DNA from: an uncultured Eubacteriales bacterium
GTDB taxonomy: Bacteria; Bacillota; Clostridia; Christensenellales; QAND01
Direction: 5' to 3'
Assembly (NCBI GenBank): GCA_900546685.1
Contig: UREB01000007.1
Location: forward strand, 1-22,419
DNA length: 22,419 nt
How positions within the stretch are numbered: the first letter of the stretch is position 1; each line of letters opens with the position of its first letter. Both the position numbers and the translations under genes were made by a program. This document shows positions 6,325-13,055 of this stretch, one piece after another. The notes beneath the pieces were generated by a model. It did no database searches. It had not been told where the DNA came from and saw nothing but the letters and a program-made list of their open reading frames with translations.

Positions 6325-6966
6325 GTATGAAAATCGGGGCGCACTCATGCCGCTGCTCCTCCTCTTTCGCAAAAAGCCGCGCTCGGCTCTCCTGTCGTTT
6401 GTAAACGCCCTCACAACGCCTCGCAGTCTCTACCAACTTTCTACAAGCTGTGAGGGTTCGAGCCCCATTTCCGAAAAGCCAAAAAATTCTTTTCATGTGT
6501 CTTTCACAAAAAGTCCAGTAGCTATGTGGTTTTGCTGGGCTTGTCTTTATTTTCATGGCCGGACAACAGATACTAAAACCAAATAAACCTCATAAATATC
6601 AGTATATGTCTGTACCTCCGTGTCCCTTATTTGTAAAAAGACACACCACATTCCTTTCTTTGGAGATATCCCGTGTTATACTCGATTTAAAAGAGGCTTC
6701 TTTCGACAGGAAAGCTGTATTGATCTACGACAGCCAAACAGAAAACAAAGCGCAGTTGGCCAATGTCATTCGTTCCATATTTGAAATCCCGTCTTGTGAG
6801 CTTGGTTTTGTCAGCTCCTGAACGGATAAGGGGCTTCCCGCCAAATCATACAACGGCAATGCCTGGTGCATCGAAATAAAAGAATCTTTTATTTATTCCC
6901 TGTGGGTTTGGTGGCAGCCAGGACTACTACCAATAGCTTTACCAACAAGCACCGCGTTCATATAAT
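6325..6966. other. About 640 bases without a convincing gene
   Basis: No reading frame here has a ribosome binding site and a recognisable protein. A plus-strand frame at 6606-6821 could give about 71 residues ending FEIPSCELGFVSS, but it has no ribosome binding site and I do not recognise it; it may be a gene remnant. The other items are a T-arm-like GAGGGTTCGAGCCCC (6452-6466) without a tRNA around it, and a perfect 10-bp AT-rich palindrome with one central base at 6874-6894. Confidence 0.5.
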
Positions 6967-6995
6967 AAAAAAGGACGCCCGAGGCGTCCTTTTTT
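6967..6995. terminator. Intrinsic terminator of the metal/Fe-S operon
   Basis: The stem GGACGCC (6973-6979) and GGCGTCC (6983-6989) has a 3-nt loop and is flanked by A6 and T6, so it can act in both directions. It begins just after the stop of the SufBD-like gene on the minus strand and marks the end of that operon. Confidence 0.9.
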
Positions 6996-6998
6996 GTT

Positions 6999-7913
6999 TC
7001 ATTTGAGGAACCCTTGGATAATCTTTTCTTCCGCCTGCTCATCTGTCAGGCCCAAGGTCTTAAGTTTTAAGATCTGTTCTCCTGCGATCTTCCCGATGGC
7101 CGCTTCATGAATCAGTGCTGCATCCACATGCGAAGCATACAATGCCGGCGTTGCGTTGACCGTCGCCTGATCCGCCAAAATCGCGTCGCATTCCGAATGC
7201 CCACTGCATCGGTTTTCTCCATGGATGATGGAGATAAAATCCTGCTTAGATCTTCCTCGCGCCACAGAACGCGAGCTTACGTCTGCCCGGCAGTCCTCTC
7301 CCTTCATCCATACCTCAAATTCCGTCTTTGCCGTCTCTTCGCCATCTGTCATAATGCGTTCCCGCACCACGATCTTGGCCCTGTCAGCCAGCGTCGCTGT
7401 GGTTTTTCTTGTCGTGGTATCCACGCCACGGATCTGAACGGTATCCATTTCCAGCACCGCATCCTCAGCCAGCGTTGCATCTGTTACCGGGTCGATGCGC
7501 CGCAGTCCGCCATTCCCTGTACCAATGTGCTTTTCTTGGTACAGTACCTTTGCGCCCTTTTCCAGGAAAAATCTATGAATCCCGTTATGCCGAGCCTCCT
7601 CTTCCCCCTCTGTATGAACGCCGCAGCCAGCTACAATGGTAACATCTGCATTTTCTCCAACAAAAAAGTCGTTGTAAACCAAATCATCTACGCCGCTGTG
7701 TGTAACACAGGCAGGAATATACACCGTTTCGTCCTTTGTATTGGCGTCAATATAGATTTCCAGGCCCGGCGCATCCTTTTTGGATTGTATTCTGATATGT
7801 TCTGTGGAATGCCTGGCCGCGCACTGCCCATCCTCTCGGATGTTAAATGCGCCTCGGAATTCACCCTTATAATTTGAAACTGAGCGCAACAGCATTTCCG
7901 TAATTTTGTTCAT
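6999..7913 (-). CDS. SufB/SufD-like Fe-S scaffold protein (SmsB type)
   Basis: This 304-residue SufBD-core protein is much shorter than canonical SufB (about 480) or SufD (about 420). It has the central beta-helix pattern and the conserved C-terminal block: CSGHSECDAI (236-245), then HEAAIGKIAGEQ (269-280) and LKTLGLTDEQAEEKIIQGF (284-302). Short SufBD proteins paired only with a SufC ATPase are called SmsB in the SUF-like minimal system (SmsCB), thought to assemble Fe-S clusters without SufS, SufU or SufE. No desulfurase or U-type scaffold gene is present in this window, which fits. The ATG at 7913 overlaps the sufC stop (ATGA) and follows GGAGG. A 10-codon-longer start would enter sufC. The paired subunits should form a SufC2-SufB/D2-like complex in the cytosol. 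Confidence 0.85.
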   Translation of the reverse strand: MNKITEMLLRSVSNYKGEFRGAFNIREDGQCAARHSTEHIRIQSKKDAPGLEIYIDANTKDETVYIPACVTHSGVDDLVYNDFFVGENADVTIVAGCGVHTEGEEEARHNGIHRFFLEKGAKVLYQEKHIGTGNGGLRRIDPVTDATLAEDAVLEMDTVQIRGVDTTTRKTTATLADRAKIVVRERIMTDGEETAKTEFEVWMKGEDCRADVSSRSVARGRSKQDFISIIHGENRCSGHSECDAILADQATVNATPALYASHVDAALIHEAAIGKIAGEQILKLKTLGLTDEQAEEKIIQGFLK

Positions 7914-8638
7914 AACGCACGGGCCTCCTTCCCAAGCGGGCAAACATCCGCCTTTTCGTCGCCAAACAGCTTGGGCAAAATCTCCTCGCGCGGGCCATGC
8001 TCACGCACACGCCCATCATCGATGACAACGATTTCATCCGCAATGGACAAAATACGTTCTTGGTGCGAAATGATAATGAGCGTACCTTTTCCCTGCTTTT
8101 GCAAATGCTGGAAAGTTTCTACCAGTCTGCTAAAGCTCCATAGGTCGATGCCCGCTTCCGGCTCATCAAACAAAAACAGCTTTGCGTCGCGCGCCAGCAC
8201 AGAGGCAATCTCTATGCGTTTGATTTCCCCTCCGGAAAGGCTTGCATTGAGCTCTCTATCGACATATTCATTGGCGCAAAGCCCCACCTTGCCCAATAAA
8301 TCGCACACCATTTCCTCGTCTAAGGCATGTCCCACGGAAAGCTCCAGCAGATCGCGTACCGTTAATCCTTTGAAACGAACAGGCTGTTGAAACGCATAGG
8401 CAATGCCCTTTTGCGCTCTCAGGGTTACATCCATTTGTGTGATGTCTTCCCCGTCAAACACGATACGGCCAGAGGTCAAGGTTTCCACACCGGCAATCAG
8501 TTTTGCCAGCGTGGTCTTCCCTCCTCCGTTTGGGCCGGTTACCACGATGAGTTTCCGGTCTTCCAATTGTAAATTTATGTCTTTGATGATCGCGCTGCCG
8601 CCCGGCAAATCCCAGGCAACATGCTCCAATCTGAGCAT
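7910..8638 (-). CDS. SufC-like ABC ATPase (SmsC type)
   Basis: This 242-residue soluble ABC ATPase is of the SufC kind. Visible motifs are Walker A GPNGGGKT (35-42), the Q-loop near AFQQP, the signature LSGGEIKR, Walker B LFLFDEPEAGID, and the H-loop SHQE. There are no membrane segments. Together with the overlapping SufBD-like gene, it looks like the minimal SmsC-SmsB Fe-S assembly pair; the full SUF set (sufB, sufD, sufS, sufU) is not nearby. The start has AAGGGAG a few bases upstream. Only 33 nt separate it from the P-type ATPase stop, with no terminator, so it is very probably cotranscribed with arsR and the metal exporter. A general transport ATPase is less likely because of the direct SufBD partner. 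Confidence 0.88.
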   Translation of the reverse strand: MLRLEHVAWDLPGGSAIIKDINLQLEDRKLIVVTGPNGGGKTTLAKLIAGVETLTSGRIVFDGEDITQMDVTLRAQKGIAYAFQQPVRFKGLTVRDLLELSVGHALDEEMVCDLLGKVGLCANEYVDRELNASLSGGEIKRIEIASVLARDAKLFLFDEPEAGIDLWSFSRLVETFQHLQKQGKGTLIIISHQERILSIADEIVVIDDGRVREHGPREEILPKLFGDEKADVCPLGKEARAL

Positions 8639-8671
8639 ACCGCTCCCTTCCTTCTATTTCGGCATATCGCC

Positions 8672-10522
8672 TTATTTCAATGTCTCTACCTTGAGTGCAC
8701 GCATTGCATTGAGTATCGCGATAACAGCCACGCCTACATCGGCAAATACCGCTTCCCACATATTTGCAACCCCAAAAGCGCCCATGATCAGGAACAATCC
8801 CTTGATGGCCAGCGCAAACACAATATTTTGCTTTACAATGCCCAATGTCTTTTTCGCAATGCGTATGGCAGTTGCAATTTTAGAGGGCTGGTCGTCCATC
8901 AGCACAACATCTGCCGCTTCAATGGCAGCGTCCGAACCCATCGCACCCATGGCAATACCAAGATCCGCACGGCTGAGCACAGGCGCATCATTGATGCCAT
9001 CCCCTACAAAAGCCAGCTTTCCGTTTCCTTGGCGATGATTCAACAGCTGCTCGACCTTCTCCACTTTGTCCGCAGGCAGCAGCTGCGTGTATACCTCGTC
9101 CAGGCCCAGTTCCTTGGCTACGCTTTCGCCTACGGCTTTTGCATCACCCGTAAGCATGACCGTTTTTTCAACGCCCTCTGCTTTTAGCTGCCGAATGGCC
9201 TTGGCCGCATCCTGCTTAATTTCGTCAGATATGACAATATGCCCAGCATATACGCCGTCTATGGCCACATGCACTGTCGTGCCAACCCTATGACAGGGAT
9301 GCCATGGAACACCGATATCCTCCATCAGCTTATCATTGCCTGCGCAGACCCGTTTGCCGTCAATTGTCGCCTGTACGCCACGGCCGGAGATTTCCTCCAC
9401 CTGCGATACGCGTAAAGCGTCTATCTCCTTGGCATAAGCTTCTTTAAGCGAACGGGAAATCGGATGATCCGAATAGCTTTCCGCATACGCCGCCATTTCC
9501 AACAGCTCTGCTTCAGAACACTGCTCCGGATGGATGGCTGTTACATTGAAAACGCCCTTTGTCAGCGTGCCCGTTTTATCAAACACGACAGTCTGCGTTT
9601 TTGCCAGCACTTCCAGGTAGTTTCCACCTTTTACTAGGATACCACACTTTGAGGCTCCTCCGATACCTCCAAAAAAGCTCAAAGGCACAGAAATTACCAA
9701 AGCACATGGGCAGGAAATGACCAGGAAGATCAAAGCGCGCTGAATCCACATCGTCCATCCGCCCACAATCAACGGCGGTACCAGCCCCAATAGTACAGCG
9801 CCAATGACAACGCACGGCGTGTAGTAGCGGGCAAATTTCGTAATAAAGTTTTCCGCTTTTGCCTTTTTGGCGCTGGCGTTTTCCACCAAATCTAAAATCT
9901 TTGCCACCGTGGATTCGCCAAATTCCTTTGTAACCCTTACGCGCAACAATCCACTCTGGTTGATACAGCCGCTGATTACATCGTCGCCCGGGTCCACATC
10001 CCTAGGTAAGGATTCCCCTGTCAGCGCTGCGGTATCCACGGTAGACTTTCCTTCCAGCACAATGCCGTCCAGCGGGATACGTTCTCCCGCTTTAATCACA
10101 ATGGTCTGCCCAATGGAAACCTCCTCCGGGTCCACCTCCACAAGCTTACCATTCTGCTCTATATTGGCATAATCTGGGCGTATATCCATCAGCTTGGCAA
10201 TGGATTGGCGGGAACGGCCCACCGCGTATCCCTGGAACCATTCGCCAACCTGATAAAACAGCATCACGGCCACAGCCTCCGGAAATTCTCCTGTGCCAAA
10301 GGCGCCCACAGTAGCCAGCGCCATCAGAAAGTTTTCATCAAAAACCTGCCCATGGGCAATGTTTCGTATGGCTTTCCACAAAACGTCCCAGCCAATGACC
10401 AAATAGGGCACTATAAAGGCTGCGATTCTTTCAACTCCGTCCAGCGGCATCAAAACGACCGCTAAAAACAATACAGCGCTTATAAAAATGCGTACCAGCA
10501 TCTTTTTTTGCTTTTTCGTCAT
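8672..10522 (-). CDS. P1B-type heavy-metal ATPase, Zn/Cd/Pb exporter (CadA/ZntA-like)
   Basis: This 616-residue metal-pumping P-type ATPase uses ATP to export divalent metals across the membrane. Visible motifs are the actuator TGES (168-171), the membrane metal site CPC (271-273), the phosphorylation motif DKTGT (315-319, D315), the HP pair (353-354), GDGINDAP (507-514) and the last membrane segment with ADVGVAVIAILNAMRAL. The CPC together with an Asp in that segment is typical of the Zn/Cd/Pb group. It begins MTKKQKKML with AGGAGAG upstream. It lacks an N-terminal HMA domain; one is encoded separately by the preceding gene. Regulation by the upstream CadC-like repressor is expected. Exact metal preference cannot be fixed by sequence. 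Confidence 0.93.
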   Translation of the reverse strand: MTKKQKKMLVRIFISAVLFLAVVLMPLDGVERIAAFIVPYLVIGWDVLWKAIRNIAHGQVFDENFLMALATVGAFGTGEFPEAVAVMLFYQVGEWFQGYAVGRSRQSIAKLMDIRPDYANIEQNGKLVEVDPEEVSIGQTIVIKAGERIPLDGIVLEGKSTVDTAALTGESLPRDVDPGDDVISGCINQSGLLRVRVTKEFGESTVAKILDLVENASAKKAKAENFITKFARYYTPCVVIGAVLLGLVPPLIVGGWTMWIQRALIFLVISCPCALVISVPLSFFGGIGGASKCGILVKGGNYLEVLAKTQTVVFDKTGTLTKGVFNVTAIHPEQCSEAELLEMAAYAESYSDHPISRSLKEAYAKEIDALRVSQVEEISGRGVQATIDGKRVCAGNDKLMEDIGVPWHPCHRVGTTVHVAIDGVYAGHIVISDEIKQDAAKAIRQLKAEGVEKTVMLTGDAKAVGESVAKELGLDEVYTQLLPADKVEKVEQLLNHRQGNGKLAFVGDGINDAPVLSRADLGIAMGAMGSDAAIEAADVVLMDDQPSKIATAIRIAKKTLGIVKQNIVFALAIKGLFLIMGAFGVANMWEAVFADVGVAVIAILNAMRALKVETLK

Positions 10523-10583
10523 GGTTTTCTCTCCTGCATCTCTCAAGGGGAAAAAGCCGGGCGGAAATTCCCCGGCTGCCTGA

Positions 10584-10802
10584 TTAGAGTTTGATTTCGC
10601 AGTCTGGCTCCACCCGTTTACACACCTTGACTGCCTGCTGGACAATCTCGTCGAACCTGTCGTCCTCTGCGGTCAAGGTCATCTTCTGCATCAAAAAACT
10701 GACGTTCGCATCTTGGACACCGTCGATCCTTTTGATGGCATCCTCCATTTTCTGCGCACAATTGGCACAGTCCAAATCTACCAATTTGAAGCTCTTTTTC
10801 AT
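10584..10802 (-). CDS. Free HMA metal-binding protein
   Basis: This 72-residue HMA-fold protein has the metal-binding motif DCANCA, with C13 and C16 in the usual CxxC loop, and the ferredoxin-like beta-alpha-beta pattern ending in a conserved Cys region (VCKRVEPDC). It looks like the N-terminal domain of CadA/ZntA cut off as its own gene. It should bind a divalent or monovalent metal and hand it to the P-type ATPase made from the next gene. GAGGTG stands 6 nt before the ATG. A GC-rich hairpin (AGCCGGG with CCCGGCT, about 10553-10577) lies between its stop and the ATPase start and could tune the relative amount of the two proteins. Confidence 0.88.
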   Translation of the reverse strand: MKKSFKLVDLDCANCAQKMEDAIKRIDGVQDANVSFLMQKMTLTAEDDRFDEIVQQAVKVCKRVEPDCEIKL

Positions 10803-10848
10803 AACAGCACCTCATAAAAATTATTCTAGCGGCCGCTTGCCGCCGGGT

Positions 10849-11211
10849 TTATTCCTCTACGTGCTCAATGCCTTGGTCTATAATGCGCCTGACATGGTCA
10901 TCCGCCAAGGAATAGAATACGTTTTTACCTTCTTTTCTGAATTTCACAAGCTTATTGTTTTTAAGTACACGCAGCTGATGTGAAACTGCCGTTTGGGATA
11001 CGCTTAAAAGCTGCGCGATATCGCATACGCATAGTTCTGCTTCAAACAAGGCGTATAGGATCTTTATACGGGTGGAGTCTCCGAATACCTTAAACAGCTC
11101 CGCCAAATCGTACAGTGTTTCATCCTGCGGCATATCCTGCTTCACTTTGTTTACTACATCCTGATGTACATACATATATTCACAGCGTTCTACCTCTTGC
11201 TCTATCGGCAT
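10849..11211 (-). CDS. ArsR/SmtB family metal-sensing repressor, CadC-like
   Basis: This 120-residue winged-helix repressor is of the ArsR/SmtB family. The core is DLAELFKVFGDSTRIKILYA, the recognition helix SQTAVSHQLRVLKN and a wing FRKEGKNVFYS. Two metal sites are visible. The alpha-3 site has ELCVCD (C61, C63) plus a Cys near the N-terminus (C10), as in CadC. The alpha-5 site has D104, H106, H117 and E120 in the spacing used by SmtB/CzrA/CadC. Binding of Cd, Pb or Zn should release it from DNA. It heads the operon with the HMA protein, ATPase and SufC/SufBD genes. The start at 11211 is supported by retention of C10; the ribosome binding site (AAAGGATGAGAGGG) is rather loose. A later Met at residue 13 is possible. 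Confidence 0.9.
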   Translation of the reverse strand: MPIEQEVERCEYMYVHQDVVNKVKQDMPQDETLYDLAELFKVFGDSTRIKILYALFEAELCVCDIAQLLSVSQTAVSHQLRVLKNNKLVKFRKEGKNVFYSLADDHVRRIIDQGIEHVEE

Positions 11212-11238
11212 GCCCTCTCATCCTTTCATCCATTCATC

Positions 11239-11282
11239 TGAACATCTATTCATATATTATGATGTTTTTCACACTTTGTCAA
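11239..11282 (-). promoter_or_regulatory. arsR-operon promoter and dyad operator
   Basis: On the minus strand, TTGACA (11277-11282) and TAATAT (11254-11259) are exactly 17 nt apart, a near-consensus promoter for arsR and the genes behind it. Immediately downstream of the -10 lies TGAATAGATGTTCA (11239-11252), an inverted repeat TGAA-N6-TTCA of the kind bound by ArsR/CadC regulators. Repressor bound there would cover the transcription start. Confidence 0.75.
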
Positions 11283-11336
11283 CCCTACGTTCTGTCATTT
11301 CGTTCTTTTTTTCGTGCCAAAGCGCTTTTTTTTGCA

Positions 11337-11364
11337 TTGACATTTGCTCCCCTTTTTGTACTAA
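11337..11364 (+). promoter_or_regulatory. Likely promoter of the MATE gene
   Basis: TTGACA (11337-11342) is followed after 16 nt by TACTAA (11359-11364), which overlaps TAAAAT (11362-11367, spacing 19). The gene's ribosome binding site is a G-run at about 11390-11396. This promoter is divergent from the arsR promoter, whose -35 lies about 55 nt away. Confidence 0.55.
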
Positions 11365-11401
11365 AATAAAAGTATCCTTTCTCATATAGGGGGGTTGTTT
11401 T

Positions 11402-12796
11402 ATGGCTTCTTCTTCTCTTTCCCCTCAAGAAAATCCTTTGGCCGTCGAAAAGGTATCCAAGTTAATTGCAAAATTCGGCATCCCTTCCATCGTAAGTTTT
11501 TTGGTCAGCGCGCTTTATAATATCGTGGACCAAATCTTTATCGGCCAAGGTGTCGGCATGCTGGGCAATGCCGCTACCAATGTGGCATTTCCGCTTTCTA
11601 CCATCGCCACCTCCCTCGCTTTGCTGATTGGCATCGGTGGCGCGGCCAACTTTAATCTTTCCATGGGGCGCGGTGATCAAGAACGCGCCGGCTATATGGC
11701 TGGGAACGCTATCTCTTTTTTGGGAATCTTTGGCATTGGTCTGGCCGGGATCACGCTGCTGTTTTTGCACCCGCTCATGGCTATCTTTGGTGCAACAGAG
11801 CAGGTTATGCCTTATGCCATCACCTATACAAGCATCACAGCTTTTGGTTTGCCGTTTGTCATCTTTTCCACAGGATGCAGCCATTTGATTCGCGCAGACG
11901 GCAGCCCCACCTATTCCATGGCCTGTATGCTATCTGGGGCGATTGTCAATACCATCCTCGACCCTCTCTTTATCTTCACATTTGATATGGGCATCGCGGG
12001 CGGTGCGCTGGCCACTGTAATCGGGCAGGTACTTTCTGCCTGTATGGCGTTGTATTATCTGTTTCATTTCCGTTCAACTCCATTGACGCGCTCTCGTTTG
12101 CGTCCTCGCCTTTGCCATCTCAAGGCCATTGCCTCTTTAGGCGCGGCGCCCTGCTTCAATCAGCTGGCTATGACGGCTGTGCAAATTACCCTAAACAACA
12201 CATTGACCTATTATGGCGCGCTTTCCCTTTATGGCAGCGATATACCGCTTGCCTGTGTAGGTGTTATCTCCAAAGTCAACATCTTGCTCATGGCATTTAT
12301 TGTGGGCATCTGCCAAGGCTGCCAGCCTATCTTCAGCTTCAATTACGGCGCGCAAAATTACGCGCGTGTGAGAAAAACCTATTTGACAGCAGCCCGTATC
12401 ATCATGGTGATTTCCATTGTTGCATTTTTGTGTTTTCAACTCTTTCCCCGTCCTATTGTTAGCATCTTTGGATCGGGCAGCGAAGCATATTTCCAGTTTG
12501 CCGAGCGATATTTCCGCATCTATATGCTCATGACCTTTATCAACGGCCTTCAGCCCTTGACCAGCAACTTTTTCACAGCCATCGGCAAAGCCAAAATGGG
12601 CATTTTGATGTCTCTGACCAGACAGATCATCTTTCTCTTGCCTTTGATCGTACTATTTCCCATGTTTTTTGGTATCGACGGCGTCATGTATGCCGGACCC
12701 ATCGCAGACTTAGCAGCTGCCATTCTTGCTCTGGTGTTCATCATTCGAGAAATGCGCCGTATGGGGAATTTGGAAAAGGAAAAAGCAGCCGGTTGA
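11402..12796 (+). CDS. MATE family multidrug exporter (MepA-like)
   Basis: This 464-residue membrane protein has about 12 hydrophobic helices in two similar halves, as in the MATE family. Family-typical segments include KFGIPSIVSFLVSALYNIVDQIFIG (helix 1), LIGIGGAANFNLSMGRGD and DPLFIFTFDMGIAGGALATV in the first half, and GICQGCQPIFSFNYGAQNY and NFFTAIGKAKMGILMSLTRQ in the second. MATE proteins export cationic drugs using Na+ or H+ gradients. The MepA-like subfamily is common in Firmicutes. It starts with ATG after a run of G (GGGGGG), and its terminal codons overlap the -35 of the ABC-F promoter. It stands beside an ABC-F resistance gene, so the two may form a drug-protection pair. Substrate cannot be inferred. 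Confidence 0.92.
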   Translation: MASSSLSPQENPLAVEKVSKLIAKFGIPSIVSFLVSALYNIVDQIFIGQGVGMLGNAATNVAFPLSTIATSLALLIGIGGAANFNLSMGRGDQERAGYMAGNAISFLGIFGIGLAGITLLFLHPLMAIFGATEQVMPYAITYTSITAFGLPFVIFSTGCSHLIRADGSPTYSMACMLSGAIVNTILDPLFIFTFDMGIAGGALATVIGQVLSACMALYYLFHFRSTPLTRSRLRPRLCHLKAIASLGAAPCFNQLAMTAVQITLNNTLTYYGALSLYGSDIPLACVGVISKVNILLMAFIVGICQGCQPIFSFNYGAQNYARVRKTYLTAARIIMVISIVAFLCFQLFPRPIVSIFGSGSEAYFQFAERYFRIYMLMTFINGLQPLTSNFFTAIGKAKMGILMSLTRQIIFLLPLIVLFPMFFGIDGVMYAGPIADLAAAILALVFIIREMRRMGNLEKEKAAG

Positions 12797-12961
12797 CAAT
12801 CCGCTGCGTTTGGATATAATAAGGTTGATTCTAAAAACGATTGGATGTGAAAAGGAAAATGCGCAACATTTCTTGCTAACACGATGTGTAAAAGAGGGCA
12901 TTTGGGCCGTTTCGGGTACTTCTTGTTATGCGCTCTTTGCAAGAAAGCGCTTTTTCTTTTT
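12793..12961 (+). promoter_or_regulatory. Promoter, leader ORF and attenuator of the ABC-F gene
   Basis: TTGACA (12793-12798, overlapping the MATE stop) and TATAAT (12815-12820) are 16 nt apart, a very strong promoter. About 230 nt of leader follow. A six-codon ORF, MRNISC (12859-12879), has AAAAGGA upstream. GCGCTCTTT (12930-12938) and AAAGCGC (12944-12950) with a 5-nt loop and one bulged base form an intrinsic terminator followed by TTTTTCTTTTT. AAAGAGGGCAT (12891-12901) can pair instead with ATGCGCTCTTT (12928-12938), 10 of 11 bases, which would prevent the terminator. Leader translation could choose between the two, as for other antibiotic-induced ABC-F genes. Confidence 0.75.
12930..12961 (+). 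terminator. Intrinsic terminator (attenuator) before the ABC-F gene
   Basis: The hairpin and T-run described for the leader lie about 95 nt before the ABC-F start and only 110 nt after the promoter. A terminator here between promoter and gene makes sense only as a conditional one. Confidence 0.7.
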
Positions 12962-13055
12962 CTGTCTTTCATTTTCCCTTTCCTAAGGGGATTTTTGCAT
13001 TTCCTTGACATTGAAGCAAAGTCGCTTTCTTGCTCTCTGAGGAGGTGCTTTTTTA

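Noticed and set aside
6452..6466. Second tRNA 3' end at GAGGGTTCGAGCCCC
   Set aside because: The T stem pairs only in part and no acceptor, anticodon or CCA is found around it.
6116..6556. Minus-strand open frames of 146, 86 and 68 residues around the tRNA fragment
   Set aside because: Their GEGGIRTHV- and WRRRWDSNPRA-like segments are the antisense of the tRNA-Ser 3' end, a well-known source of spurious proteins.
7107..7877. Plus-strand frame of 256 residues
   Set aside because: Complement of the SufBD-like gene, with no ribosome binding site and no familiar motif.
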